From: Candidatus Peribacteria bacterium
GTDB taxonomy: Bacteria > Patescibacteriota > Gracilibacteria > Peribacterales > Peribacteraceae
DNA: 56,531 nt
Direction: 5' to 3'
Assembly (NCBI GenBank): GCA_009691405.1
Contig: SICN01000004.1
Coordinates: 1 to 56,531, forward strand
Both the position numbers and the translations under genes were made by a program. Below are positions 34,039-43,039 of this stretch, one piece after another; the stretch's first letter is position 1, and every line of letters starts with the position of its first letter. Under the pieces are notes generated by a model that worked only from the letters and a program-made list of their open reading frames with translations, did not search any database and was not told the DNA's origin.

Positions 34039-34437
34039 TCAGGGAAGGGGAGAATCGCTACCCTACTCCCCTACGCAACCTAAATAGGCTTTCTAAGCCG
34101 GTTTAAGAGACTGAAAGAGGCTAAAGGTGTCCTAAAGCACAGCTAGATGGCGCTTTGCGGATGAAAGAAATGAAGGGAAAGGGGAGCGGACTTCAGGTAT
34201 CAGGACAATAAACATCTGATTCAGTCGATCGTTGGTTATCCACATACCTGTGCACAAGATATGTGTAAGCACATGCTGCACTTATTTGTTAATTTTTGAA
34301 TCTCAGACTGAGAAAACCAGAGAAAGTGGATAGAATCTGCCACTCTCTCGAATGATGCACAATGTATCTTGTACATCATTCAATGGCACTCTTTTCAATC
34401 CAGAACGATCTGGGACGAGCTGAGACTCAGACCGCTT
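34039..34437. other. Convergent intergenic region with one DnaA box and a long palindrome
   Basis: About 400 bases without a supportable gene between two convergent genes. It holds one perfect DnaA box, TTATCCACA (34236-34244), an AT-rich stretch just after it, and a near-perfect inverted repeat at 34350-34381 (GAATGATG...CATCATTC, 12 paired bases, one mismatch) that could be a terminator-like or protein-binding site. Confidence 0.5.
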
Positions 34438-36072
34438 TTACTCCTCTTCCTCAATGATACTGATGGATGAACCGATCTCAGGTAGCGTGTATGCCCACGG
34501 TGGCCAGATGCTGATCTCAACCTTACTGACTTCCGGAAGGTTCTTAATCACCCGCTTCGCTTCGGTGATGTCCTTGCCTGCTACACTGTCTCGAATATAT
34601 TTCCCGAATTTTGCACCGACCGGCGTGAGAGGGTTTAACACATAGCGTTGCGTATACGTCAAATCTGCCGTGATCTTGATCCAGAGCAAATCATCATCCC
34701 ATGGCGGGATGACATACAGATCCATGTTGTCTTTGGAGAGCGAGCGAAGTGAAACAGTTTTATCCGCGGGAACTCGGTCGGTCGCCTCCCCTCTCAAAAG
34801 TTCGAGGAGCAGGTTCTCATCATAGAGAACGACTGTGTAGTCGACGCTGCCCGACACGGGCACGGAGTTGACGTTCTGCCCGATGAACGATTCGGAGAGC
34901 TGAAAGCCGCTAAAAACAATCTTCGTGAGGTCATCGCGCTGCAATTGCACATAGTGGGAGCCGCTTTGATTGTTGTCCCCGATACGCTGGTCTTCCACCT
35001 GCTGTTTCGCGACCATCAGAAGCTCCTGCTCCAGACGCTGTTTCGCCCCGGGATTTTTCCCGGAACCGATGATGTCGTCTTTCGAGAGCATATTGACGTA
35101 GGACGTCACGCCTCCCGTCGCAGGCTTCTCATTCCTGCCGTAGACGAGGGAACGCTCCCTCTCGGAAAGCCCGATGAAATCCCACTTGATGCCGGGCGGT
35201 ACATTGCCGCGCGCTCCGAGCACCTCGCCATACTGATCGATGGGATCGGCGATCGCTCGAACGTCTTTCTTAGTGCGAGGAGCAAGGATCAGGTCGTCTT
35301 GAAGCCGAAAACGCATTCCTGCCTGGTTGAAAATCCTTGAATTTTTCCGGAGCGAATATTGCTCGTCGGAATCATTGAAGACCGTCACCATCATCTGCGC
35401 ATTCGTTCCCGTAAAGTTCTTGCTGATCTGATCGTACGTGATCGTACGTTCGATGTGGACGGTCAACCTCCGAAGCGGAAGCGACTTCACTCTGTCCGTG
35501 GGAACGGGAATGGTTGCACCGGACTCAACGAGGAAAACATTCGTCGTGAACGTCTCAGTCTCCTGATTGGACCAAATACGGATCGTCGCGGACGGAAGGA
35601 AACGAAAGAATACGTACAGGAAGGCTGCGACACTCAGCAGCAGAAGCGACCAGATGCGAAGCTTCGGAAGAGACAGCAATCCCACTATCTGCAAGCGGGA
35701 ACGGATATCCCGCCTCCAGGACACCGGGCTGAATGCGCGAATGGCTTCAGGAAGAGATGGGTGTAGCCTGAGAAGCATCTTGAGCTCCCGAATGCCGGCG
35801 ATCGTCTGCCAACCTTCTTCTTTCGCCATGCCGATAGTGCGAATATCTTTCGTCGCGAGTGCAAGTCGCCGGTCTTTGTTGAACGCTTTCGCATCGGAGA
35901 AAACTTTCCGTACCGCCTCGTCCTCGATTCCCAAAAGACTCTCGGGGCCGAGCACCATCACAAACGGACCTGCCGATTTTCTCACAGCACTGAGGAGCTG
36001 TTTTGGGGACGCTTTTTCACCCGTGATGAAAACCGTGAGCGGCGTCACCGGTGTTTTCTCCGTTTGCGGCAC
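34438..36072 (-). CDS. Single-pass membrane protein of the CPR baseplate-J-like type
   Basis: A ~544-residue protein. Residues ~1-130 are cytoplasmic and alpha/beta-like; one TM helix follows (IWSLLLLSVAAFLYVFFRF), then a long extracytoplasmic part with TNAQMMVTVFNDSDEQYSL, RTKKDVRAIADPIDQYGEVL and GVTSYVNMLSKDDI, patterns I associate with proteins labelled baseplate J-like in CPR genomes. Function unknown. I choose GTG 36072: a minus-strand CATACT ends seven bases before, and it clears the pgk stop by 25 bases. The longer frame to 36165 would overlap pgk. Confidence 0.65.
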   Translation of the reverse strand: MPQTEKTPVTPLTVFITGEKASPKQLLSAVRKSAGPFVMVLGPESLLGIEDEAVRKVFSDAKAFNKDRRLALATKDIRTIGMAKEEGWQTIAGIRELKMLLRLHPSLPEAIRAFSPVSWRRDIRSRLQIVGLLSLPKLRIWSLLLLSVAAFLYVFFRFLPSATIRIWSNQETETFTTNVFLVESGATIPVPTDRVKSLPLRRLTVHIERTITYDQISKNFTGTNAQMMVTVFNDSDEQYSLRKNSRIFNQAGMRFRLQDDLILAPRTKKDVRAIADPIDQYGEVLGARGNVPPGIKWDFIGLSERERSLVYGRNEKPATGGVTSYVNMLSKDDIIGSGKNPGAKQRLEQELLMVAKQQVEDQRIGDNNQSGSHYVQLQRDDLTKIVFSGFQLSESFIGQNVNSVPVSGSVDYTVVLYDENLLLELLRGEATDRVPADKTVSLRSLSKDNMDLYVIPPWDDDLLWIKITADLTYTQRYVLNPLTPVGAKFGKYIRDSVAGKDITEAKRVIKNLPEVSKVEISIWPPWAYTLPEIGSSISIIEEEE

Positions 36073-36097
36073 GGAAAAGAGTATGCCTGACTTCCTC

Positions 36098-37294
36098 CTA
36101 TTTCTCGAGTAGCTTGAGCGATGCAAATTTCTTGCCACCGATGAACTCGAGCATGGCACCTCCACCCATGCTCACAAATGTGTACGCACTGAGCGAATAC
36201 TTGTACCGCAAATGAAAATCGATCGTGTCCCCTCCTCCGATGATAGACGTCGCTCCCCGCTTGGTGGCGCTGACAATCGCCTCCGCGATGCGCTTGCTGG
36301 CGTGGGAGAAACGATTGAATTCGTAGACCCCGAGCGGACCGTTCCAGACGATCATCTTCGACCTCGAGATGAGATCGCAGTAACGCTTCACCGTCACTTT
36401 TCCGATGTCGAAGATGCACATATCCCCCTCGATGTCCTCGACGGGAAGATCGATCTTCGTCGCCTTCTCACTGAGCTCGCTCGCAACGACCGCATCGGGA
36501 GGGACATGGATCTTAGCGTGCCTCGGCTTCTCGCTTGAGAGCATCAAATCCTGGGCTTGTTCCATCCCCGTTTCGTCGTACTTCGAAGCACCGACTGAGA
36601 AACCGCGTGCCGCGATAAACGTATTCGCGATGCAACCGCCGATCAGAATGTGATCGCCCTTTTTCAGGAAATGCTGGATGACGGGAACCTTCGTTTCCAT
36701 TTTGGCTCCTGCGACGATGAGCGTGAGCGGGCGCTTCGGAGATTTGAGAACGGCACCGAGATGTTTCACTTCCTCCGCAAGCGAGAATCCCATGAAAGAC
36801 GGCAGCATCTTCGGGAGTGCCACCATGCTTGCGTGTTCTCGGTGACAATTGGTGAATGCATCGTTGACATACAGATCGCCTAGATTTTTCAGCTGTTTTG
36901 CAAATGCTATGTCATTCTTTTTCTCCTCAGGATGAAAGCGGAGATTTTCGAGAAGTACTACTTCTCCCGGCTTTGCTTTGGCTACAACTTTTTCCGCGTT
37001 CGAACCGATGCAGTCGGATGCAAAATGAACGGTGGTCTTGAGGAGCTTTTTGAGAACCGGGACGATTGGCTTCTGGCTGAACTGCTGTTCCGGACCGTTC
37101 TTCGGTCGACCCTGATGCGCAAGCAAAATCAGGATGCCTCCACCTTTGAGGACATAGTTCATCGACTTCAAAATCGCCTTCACGCGGGAAATATCCGTAA
37201 CTTTTCCATTCGACATCGGCAAATCGAACCCTGCACGCAAAAGCACACGCTTTCCTCTGACTCTCGCCTGATCGAGCGTGCGATAGGAGATCAT
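36098..37294 (-). CDS. pgk: Phosphoglycerate kinase
   Basis: A 398-residue PGK with RVLLRAGFDLPM near the N-terminus, the HQGRP substrate loop and the C-terminal nucleotide-binding segment ATKRGATSIIGGGDTIDF. It makes ATP from 1,3-bisphosphoglycerate. The usual RADFNVP is RAGFDLP here: the Asp that normally precedes Phe is Gly, and the Asp two further on is retained. TACACT (37301-37306, minus) ends six bases before the ATG. Confidence 0.95.
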   Translation of the reverse strand: MISYRTLDQARVRGKRVLLRAGFDLPMSNGKVTDISRVKAILKSMNYVLKGGGILILLAHQGRPKNGPEQQFSQKPIVPVLKKLLKTTVHFASDCIGSNAEKVVAKAKPGEVVLLENLRFHPEEKKNDIAFAKQLKNLGDLYVNDAFTNCHREHASMVALPKMLPSFMGFSLAEEVKHLGAVLKSPKRPLTLIVAGAKMETKVPVIQHFLKKGDHILIGGCIANTFIAARGFSVGASKYDETGMEQAQDLMLSSEKPRHAKIHVPPDAVVASELSEKATKIDLPVEDIEGDMCIFDIGKVTVKRYCDLISRSKMIVWNGPLGVYEFNRFSHASKRIAEAIVSATKRGATSIIGGGDTIDFHLRYKYSLSAYTFVSMGGGAMLEFIGGKKFASLKLLEK

Positions 37295-37365
37295 GTGGAA
37301 AGTGTAAGATTTCGACGAAAAAAAGCAAGTAAATAGAATGCAACAGAAGATCGCTGTCTTCCTCA

Positions 37366-37380
37366 GAAGTTACGAACTTC
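37366..37380. repeat. REP-like hairpin, family 2 (partial)
   Basis: Minus strand: GTAGCGGAAGTT-CGT-AACTTC, like the hairpin at 53966 but with the outer stem decayed. It overlaps the end of the 37370-37729 gene. Confidence 0.55.
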
Positions 37381-37729
37381 CGCTACGAAACCACAATTCC
37401 ATCCTGCGCTGATCGTCGTCTCCGGAGGAAGAACCCACGAGCACTCCCCCTTCGTTCGTCACCGTGTCGACGCGTTGTTCTTTCGTTACCGAAGCATCAA
37501 GTCGATCGAGAAGCGGCACAATGATCTCCTGCAATTCCGCAGCAACGACGTATCCCCTTCTCTCGTGCAGAAACATCTCCGAAAGCCGGAGCTCCAGTTC
37601 GCTCACTGTCTTCGTTCGGTAGAAATCGAAAAAAGCGTTTCGTCCGTGCTTCAAAAATAACGCATTCCACTTCGTGCGCGCTTGAGACGTGCACGTGGGA
37701 CCGATGAGACCGCACACGACTCGATGCAT
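37370..37729 (-). CDS. Hypothetical protein, 119 residues
   Basis: A charged, mostly helical protein without signal peptide or TM segment. The C-terminal half has a hydrophobic-acidic helix (AAELQEIIVPLLDRLDASVT) and a beta-like end; the extreme C-terminus falls in a REP-like hairpin. No family recognised. The minus-strand TAGAAT (37736-37741) ends six bases before the ATG, and it overlaps the -10 of the divergent WecA-like gene, so the two promoters compete for the same DNA. Confidence 0.55.
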   Translation of the reverse strand: MHRVVCGLIGPTCTSQARTKWNALFLKHGRNAFFDFYRTKTVSELELRLSEMFLHERRGYVVAAELQEIIVPLLDRLDASVTKEQRVDTVTNEGGVLVGSSSGDDDQRRMELWFRSGSS

Positions 37730-37731
37730 GC

Positions 37732-37741
37732 TACAATTCTA
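37732..37741. promoter_or_regulatory. Overlapping divergent -10 boxes
   Basis: Plus strand TACAAT (37732-37737) ends seven bases before ATG 37745; minus strand TAGAAT (37736-37741) ends six bases before ATG 37729. The two start codons are only 15 bases apart. Polymerase cannot occupy both, so the two genes should be mutually exclusive at initiation. Confidence 0.65.
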
Positions 37742-37744
37742 GCG

Positions 37745-38755
37745 ATGATTCTTCCCGTCACCATCGTATTGTTGGTCACGGTCGGCGCGTACGCGACCGC
37801 ACTCAAAATTTTTCCGATACTCGGACTTCTCGATTTTCCCGAGCGCTATGGCTTGAAGCGGGGAAGACTCCCCTACCCCACGGGCATCGTCGCCGTCCTT
37901 GTCTTCATCGCCGCGAGTTTCTTTCTGTTGCCGTTCGGACAGAAAGAAATCGGCATGCTCTTTGCCGTCATACTTCTCGCCATCACAAGCTTCATCGATG
38001 ATCGCACTCCCCTCCCCTCATCTCTTCGACTGCTGGTGCAACTCGTCATTGTGATCGTCATCTTTGTCACCGGTTCGCAGATCTATACGATCACGCATCC
38101 GTTCGGAGGATTTTTGAAGCTCGACGGTTTTCTCCTGGAAACGAGCACCTTCGGTTCTATACCGATCCTCAGCGGCATCTTCACGACTTTCTGGCTCCTC
38201 CTTACGATCAACGCGCTCAACTGGTTCGACGGAATCCCGGGGCAAGTGAACGTCATTGCTCTCATCGGCTTTTTGATGCTCGGACTTTTGGCACTCTTTC
38301 GAAACGGCGAGCCCGATATTGCAATGCTCTCCTTCTCGCTCGCGGCGATTGCGGGAGCAGGCATCCTGTTCGACTTCCCACCCGGAAAAATGCTGATGGG
38401 CGACACGGGATCCATGTTCTTTGGGCTGATGCTTGGACTCCTCGGCGTGTATCACGGAGGAAAAGTGGCAACGGCATTCCTGGCACTTGGCATCCCTCTT
38501 CTCGACGCAGTATTCGTGATCATACGAAGAATGCTAAAAAGGCAATCGCCATTTCACGGCGGGAAAGATCACCTGCATCATCTGCTCCTGAGTCGCGGAT
38601 GGGCTCCACGCAGCATCATCTTCATGACTGCAGCCATTGCCACCGCGTTCGGCGGTGGGGCACTGTTCCTTTCGACTGGGGAAAAGGCATTCGCAGGAGT
38701 GGTCCTGATGATAATCGTTGGCACTGCGAACGTGTGGGCGCACGGGAAAAAATAG
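37745..38755 (+). CDS. WecA/TagO-like polyprenyl-phosphate glycosyl-1-phosphate transferase
   Basis: A 336-residue membrane protein with ~10 TM helices and the MraY/WecA motifs: ITSFIDDRTPLP (Asp pair), NALNWFDGIPG, GDTGSMFFG and GGKDHLHHLLLSRG. The His-rich last motif places it with WecA/TagO rather than MraY, so it should start a lipid-linked polysaccharide by transferring a sugar phosphate to undecaprenyl phosphate. Together with the GT4 and GT-C enzymes of this window it suggests a surface glycan pathway. The start is leaderless by spacing. Confidence 0.88.
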   Translation: MILPVTIVLLVTVGAYATALKIFPILGLLDFPERYGLKRGRLPYPTGIVAVLVFIAASFFLLPFGQKEIGMLFAVILLAITSFIDDRTPLPSSLRLLVQLVIVIVIFVTGSQIYTITHPFGGFLKLDGFLLETSTFGSIPILSGIFTTFWLLLTINALNWFDGIPGQVNVIALIGFLMLGLLALFRNGEPDIAMLSFSLAAIAGAGILFDFPPGKMLMGDTGSMFFGLMLGLLGVYHGGKVATAFLALGIPLLDAVFVIIRRMLKRQSPFHGGKDHLHHLLLSRGWAPRSIIFMTAAIATAFGGGALFLSTGEKAFAGVVLMIIVGTANVWAHGKK

Positions 38756-38768
38756 GGCACTCATGTCA

Positions 38769-40241
38769 TTACCGTACGGGCTCCAGCGGTGCGCTCCTCG
38801 TCTGGAACGCTCCGCGTGTCAGGATGAACACCGGCTTCGCTTGGCTGCGTGCAAGGACATGAACGGTTGCGGTGCCATTGACGAAATCGAGAGAGGAGAG
38901 TTCTGCGGGACGAATCTCCGCTTCGCCGAAATCCGGAAGAACGTAAAGTCGACCGGGAAACGCCGGGGCACGCACGAGCTCTCCGGCAGCGTTGAGTGTG
39001 GAAATCTGGACCTTCTGCCACGCTCGAGTAAGCTTGCCTGAATGCACGATCGAAAGTGAATGAACATCCGTATTCGTCGAAGGGCTGACAATCGGACTGT
39101 CGGAAGCCACATCAGCCGTCGACACGATCTTCGTGTCTTCCACGACAGACGTCACTACGGGAGGAGCCGAAGGCGGTGGCGACACTTGTGCGACCACCGT
39201 CTGGGATCTCGCAATGCGAGATCGCAATCGATTGAGTGCGACCTGCCTCAGTCTTCCGCCCGGAGTGAGTGCAGTTACGTTCGCCACCGAAGCTTTGTCT
39301 GACACAACGTTTACCGGTTTCTCTGCAACGACGGCAGTTGGAATATAGGTTCTGTACTGCTGCACAAATGCCATCGGATTCAGCGTGTACTCAATAAGTC
39401 TGTCTTGAAAACGAGGACTGTTGACCGCCTGCACATACGACAAGCCGGCATCACTCGCTTCGCCACTCGTAAACGGCCAGTACGGATGGTACGGAGCGCT
39501 ATCCCTGTCGATTTCAAAGTACAGATGGTACCCGGTTGGACCGAAGACGAGACCTGTATTGCCCACGGTTCCGATGCGCTGTCCTTTGTGAACGACCTCA
39601 CCTTCACGAACAGACACTTCATCCATATGAGCATACGAAGAACGGAGAGTGGTGATGCCGCCGGGACTGCTCGAGTCCGGAGCATTCGGATGTCTGATCA
39701 TCACGAAGTGTCCGAATCCCGTCGTCCCCATACTCACGCGTTCGACAATGCCGTTTGCAATCGACTGAACGGGAGTCCCGCGAGGGGCGTCAATATCGAC
39801 ACCCGCATGACTGCCGCTCGGGGAATCGTAGCCACCCGCCCAAAGTGTCGAATACACCTGCTGTGCAAAAGATGAAGCTGCACCCGATGCAAGTGCCGAT
39901 TGGTCATACGACGGAAGGGCATACAACACCTGCTCAGGCACCTGGTTGAACGTATGAAGTTGCTTGCTGCCACCGTACTTCGCCCACTCGGTGTAATTCG
40001 GAATCTTCTCAATAGGCGGCACCGTGCCGACAAACGTGATGAGCGTATCCCCTTCTTTCCCGAGCACCGTCTTCCAGAACGAGTACCAGCCGTGCTGCCC
40101 CACCATGTTTCCGATCACAAACGTAAAGAGCGAGAGTGACGCAATCATGAATGAGAACTGCTGACGCGCCGCCTTCAGAATTGAAGGCTTCTTCAGCTTA
40201 TAGATCGACTGTGCCCTGAATCCGAGACGGGAAGCGATCAT
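38769..40241 (-). CDS. Membrane-anchored M23 (LytM) peptidase-like protein, one zinc ligand replaced
   Basis: A 490-residue protein with one N-terminal TM helix (FMIASLSLFTFVIGNMV), a linker, an M23 domain at ~130-250 and a Ser/Pro/Val-rich region followed by a C-terminal beta-like domain. In the M23 domain HAGVD (H145, D149) and SYAH (H205) are present, but the usual HLHFE is YHLYFE: H239 is kept and the second His, a zinc ligand, is Tyr241. It may be catalytically weak or act as an amidase activator like EnvC/NlpD. Convergent with the WecA-like gene. Confidence 0.85.
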   Translation of the reverse strand: MIASRLGFRAQSIYKLKKPSILKAARQQFSFMIASLSLFTFVIGNMVGQHGWYSFWKTVLGKEGDTLITFVGTVPPIEKIPNYTEWAKYGGSKQLHTFNQVPEQVLYALPSYDQSALASGAASSFAQQVYSTLWAGGYDSPSGSHAGVDIDAPRGTPVQSIANGIVERVSMGTTGFGHFVMIRHPNAPDSSSPGGITTLRSSYAHMDEVSVREGEVVHKGQRIGTVGNTGLVFGPTGYHLYFEIDRDSAPYHPYWPFTSGEASDAGLSYVQAVNSPRFQDRLIEYTLNPMAFVQQYRTYIPTAVVAEKPVNVVSDKASVANVTALTPGGRLRQVALNRLRSRIARSQTVVAQVSPPPSAPPVVTSVVEDTKIVSTADVASDSPIVSPSTNTDVHSLSIVHSGKLTRAWQKVQISTLNAAGELVRAPAFPGRLYVLPDFGEAEIRPAELSSLDFVNGTATVHVLARSQAKPVFILTRGAFQTRSAPLEPVR

Positions 40242-40308
40242 GACGTGATAGGATGGATATGGGTTTGTCAGTTCTTTACAGTTACTATTATAGTGTTATT
40301 ATAATATA

Positions 40309-41325
40309 ATGTCAATCTACTCTGACAGCACTTTGGAGGCTCCTACAAGCGAAGAAACAAGGGTTTCAGGGCGCTCGCTGGCAAAATCTCTCTACGACCA
40401 AAACCTCATTATCCTGCTGACAGGAGAGCTGGGGGCAGGCAAGACGACCTTTGCACAGGGCTTTGCGGAAGGACTCGGGCTTACGGACAGAGTACAAAGC
40501 CCAACCTACGCACTCGAGAATCAGTACGAGCGCCTGACGCACATCGACCTCTATCGACTGAGCTCGGAACAGGCGAAACAATTTCTCGATCACTCGAGTG
40601 ATGTCCATGGCATCAAACTGATCGAATGGGCGGAACGTATTGATCGTACGGTCATCGGACCACACATCCATGTGCATATCGACGACAGGAGAGACAAGCG
40701 AATCATCCATTGCGATTTCCTCGATCATCCCGTTCCGGATGAACATGAAATCGATGCATGGATCCGTGATGTTCGCCTCCCCGCTCACATTGAGCGGCAC
40801 ATACGACAAGTGACGGCGGTTTCCGACCGACTGGTGGCGCAACTGCAGAAGAGATTCCCCACACTTCTTCGAAGACAAGCATTGCACGCCGCAGCGCGCA
40901 GCCACGATCTGCTCCGCTTCGTGGATTTCAAGACGTACCATCCCGATGGGGATTTCAATCCGAGCGACGACGATGTCAGGCGCTGGACAGAGCTCAAGAT
41001 TCGATACGGGACTCCGCACGAAGAAGCAGCGAAAACATTCCTCACGGAGCACGGCTACTCGGTCATCGGTGACATCGTCTCGACACACAGCGGCATCGAC
41101 CTCACCGGAACAAAAACACCGATCACCACCGAGCAGAAACTCCTGACGTATGCGGATAAGCGCGTGCTCTTTGACCAAATTGTAAGCCTCGATGAACGGT
41201 ACGCCGATTTCATCAAGCGCTATGGAAAAGGCGAGGAGAATGAACAACACAGAAAGTGGCTGTCCATGATGAAAAACATCGAACGAGAATTCTTCCCGGA
41301 CGGTTCCCCGGACGTCACATCTTGA
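40309..41325 (+). CDS. tsaE: TsaE ATPase fused to an HD-domain phosphohydrolase
   Basis: A 338-residue fusion. Residues ~1-150 are TsaE: Walker A GELGAGKTTF (K45), SPTYALENQY and HIDLYRL, IEWAERI; TsaE is the ATPase needed for N6-threonylcarbamoyladenosine in tRNA. Residues ~155-335 are an HD domain with H164, H193, H199-D200, H260 and D283 as candidate metal ligands. The frame is continuous with no stop between the parts. HD enzymes often act on nucleotides. The start ATG follows TATTAT by six bases. Confidence 0.82.
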   Translation: MSIYSDSTLEAPTSEETRVSGRSLAKSLYDQNLIILLTGELGAGKTTFAQGFAEGLGLTDRVQSPTYALENQYERLTHIDLYRLSSEQAKQFLDHSSDVHGIKLIEWAERIDRTVIGPHIHVHIDDRRDKRIIHCDFLDHPVPDEHEIDAWIRDVRLPAHIERHIRQVTAVSDRLVAQLQKRFPTLLRRQALHAAARSHDLLRFVDFKTYHPDGDFNPSDDDVRRWTELKIRYGTPHEEAAKTFLTEHGYSVIGDIVSTHSGIDLTGTKTPITTEQKLLTYADKRVLFDQIVSLDERYADFIKRYGKGEENEQHRKWLSMMKNIEREFFPDGSPDVTS

Positions 41326-41899
41326 GTGACAATCGACTCAGAATCAGATCCAAAAGTTCTGCTTCGCGTCCTTGAAAGAGAAAAATCGAAACAGCGAGCA
41401 GAATGACCGTCACGATGATCGTTCCGAGTGCCATTTTGTTGATTTTCGAGAGCGGTCGGCGAATATCCGCATGCGGCGTGTACATGTATGAATGCACATC
41501 GAGGAATACAACCAGAAGGTGCTCGAGAATGTGAATCTTCGGGATGATCGTTCCAAGAGCGGCAACGAGTGTAAGACTCGAACGGAAGATGCCGGAGACG
41601 AGGGAGAGCGCTAAACCGGTGCTCAAGTACACCGACAGCGTGAGGGAGAGACAGAGCAACGCAATATCGACAATGCTCTCGAGCATCATCGCCTTCAACG
41701 TCAACCGGAGAGGAAAGCGGAAATAATCCCGATACTTCACGTAATCGAGCATCATGTGGAGCACGATCAGAATGGCGAAGTACCCGAGACTGAAGACTGC
41801 TGCGACGAGGAACGTCGTCACGAGATACGCAGCATGGAAAGCGGGGATATCATCATGCTGATGAGCAAAGAGCCTGAGGCGACGTGCGAGTGTTTGCAT
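41315..41899 (-). CDS. Membrane protein of unknown function
   Basis: A 194-residue protein with four to five hydrophobic helices (AAYLVTTFLVAAVFSLGYFA; LESIVDIALLCLSLTLSVYL; TLVAALGTIIPKIHI; MALGTIIVTVILLAVSIFLF). No family recognised. A minus-strand TATAAT lies about 25 bases upstream, so this gene has a short A-rich leader. The 3' end overlaps the convergent tsaE fusion by 11 bases. Confidence 0.6.
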   Translation of the reverse strand: MQTLARRLRLFAHQHDDIPAFHAAYLVTTFLVAAVFSLGYFAILIVLHMMLDYVKYRDYFRFPLRLTLKAMMLESIVDIALLCLSLTLSVYLSTGLALSLVSGIFRSSLTLVAALGTIIPKIHILEHLLVVFLDVHSYMYTPHADIRRPLSKINKMALGTIIVTVILLAVSIFLFQGREAELLDLILSRLSLKM

Positions 41900-41935
41900 A
41901 GTTTTTTGTTTTTCTTATGTTCATTATAACATAAT

Positions 41936-43030
41936 TTAGATCTTTTTCAAAGTCACGTTCCGGAGGTGCATCGGAACCTCCAGAGATGTCCCGGACTCAA
42001 TCGCGGACTTCGTCTGTGCCATCGCGACTTTCACCGCATCGCCCTTCTCGGCACTTGCGAGATACGCACAGGCCTGGGATAGAAAATACTCGCCTTCCGG
42101 AAGTCCGACTTTCAAAAATGCGTCCCATGCAGCGGTCACGAGTACGAGTGCGTGGGGATCTGCATTGCCGATATCCTCGCTCGCAAAGATCGCCATGCGC
42201 CTGAAAATAAAATTCGGATCCTCTCCCGACTGCAGCATCTTGTACATCCAGAGAAGTGCAGCCGACGCGTCGCTGCCTCGGAGCGTTTTGATGAATGCGG
42301 AAATCGTGTCGTAGTGATCTTCGCCTTTCTTGTCATACCGCATGCTCCGCTGCTTGAGGAGTTTCTCGGCATCCTCACGTGTAATCTTCGTGCCTATTAT
42401 GAGCACTGCAAGCTCCAGAAGATTCAGTGCAATGCGCGCATCACCGTTGCTCATCGCCGCAACTTTTTTGATCGCCTCCTGATGCATCTGCACTTTGCCA
42501 CCGTATCCCTCAGAAACTTCGAGTGCTCGCCTGAGTATTGCTTCAAGTGAATCTGTTGTATGCGGCTTGAGCATGTACACCTGCGAACGCGAAATCAGAG
42601 CGCTGTTCACGGAGAAGTACGGATTCTCGGTCGTAGCACCGATCAGAATGATGGATCCACTCTCCACCGACGGCAGAAGCGCATCCTGCTGGGATTTATT
42701 GAAGCGATGAATCTCATCGATGAAAAGCACGGTTCTCTGTTTCATCGAAGTTTTCAGTGCGATCGCCTGCGTACACACTTCCTTGATGTCTTTCACTCCG
42801 CTCGTCACGGCATTGAGCTGGGTGAAATTCGCCTTCGTTGCCTCAGCGATGATTTTTGCGAGTGTCGTTTTTCCGGTTCCCGGAGGACCTGCAAAAATAA
42901 CCGATGAGAGAATGTCCTGTTCGATCGCTTTCCTGAGAGGCGTGTCTTTCCCGACAATCTCTTCCTGACCAGAAAAATCGTCGAGAGTAAGAGGGCGGAG
43001 CCGGTAGGCGAGGGGGGCGTGAGAGTCCAT
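41936..43030 (-). CDS. rarA: Replication-associated recombination protein A (RarA/MgsA)
   Basis: A 364-residue AAA+ ATPase of the clamp-loader clade: PLAYRLRPLTLDDFSGQEEIVG, Walker A GPPGTGKTTLAKIIA, Walker B LFIDEIHRFNKSQQDALLP and sensor GATTENPYFSVNSAL. RarA acts at stalled forks with RecA-dependent repair. TATGAT (43039-43044, minus) ends eight bases before the ATG and overlaps the queC stop; it may also be read through from queC. Confidence 0.94.
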   Translation of the reverse strand: MDSHAPLAYRLRPLTLDDFSGQEEIVGKDTPLRKAIEQDILSSVIFAGPPGTGKTTLAKIIAEATKANFTQLNAVTSGVKDIKEVCTQAIALKTSMKQRTVLFIDEIHRFNKSQQDALLPSVESGSIILIGATTENPYFSVNSALISRSQVYMLKPHTTDSLEAILRRALEVSEGYGGKVQMHQEAIKKVAAMSNGDARIALNLLELAVLIIGTKITREDAEKLLKQRSMRYDKKGEDHYDTISAFIKTLRGSDASAALLWMYKMLQSGEDPNFIFRRMAIFASEDIGNADPHALVLVTAAWDAFLKVGLPEGEYFLSQACAYLASAEKGDAVKVAMAQTKSAIESGTSLEVPMHLRNVTLKKI

Positions 43031-43039
43031 TGGGAGGCA

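Noticed and set aside
34236-34244. Chromosome origin at the DnaA box
   Set aside because: Only one perfect box, no dnaA, dnaN or gyrase gene nearby and no cluster of boxes.
41323-41325. Recoded UGA (glycine) as in Gracilibacteria
   Set aside because: UGA ends several genes at sensible places (tsaE fusion, the 47053 gene, the RluA-type gene) and reading through would run into neighbours.
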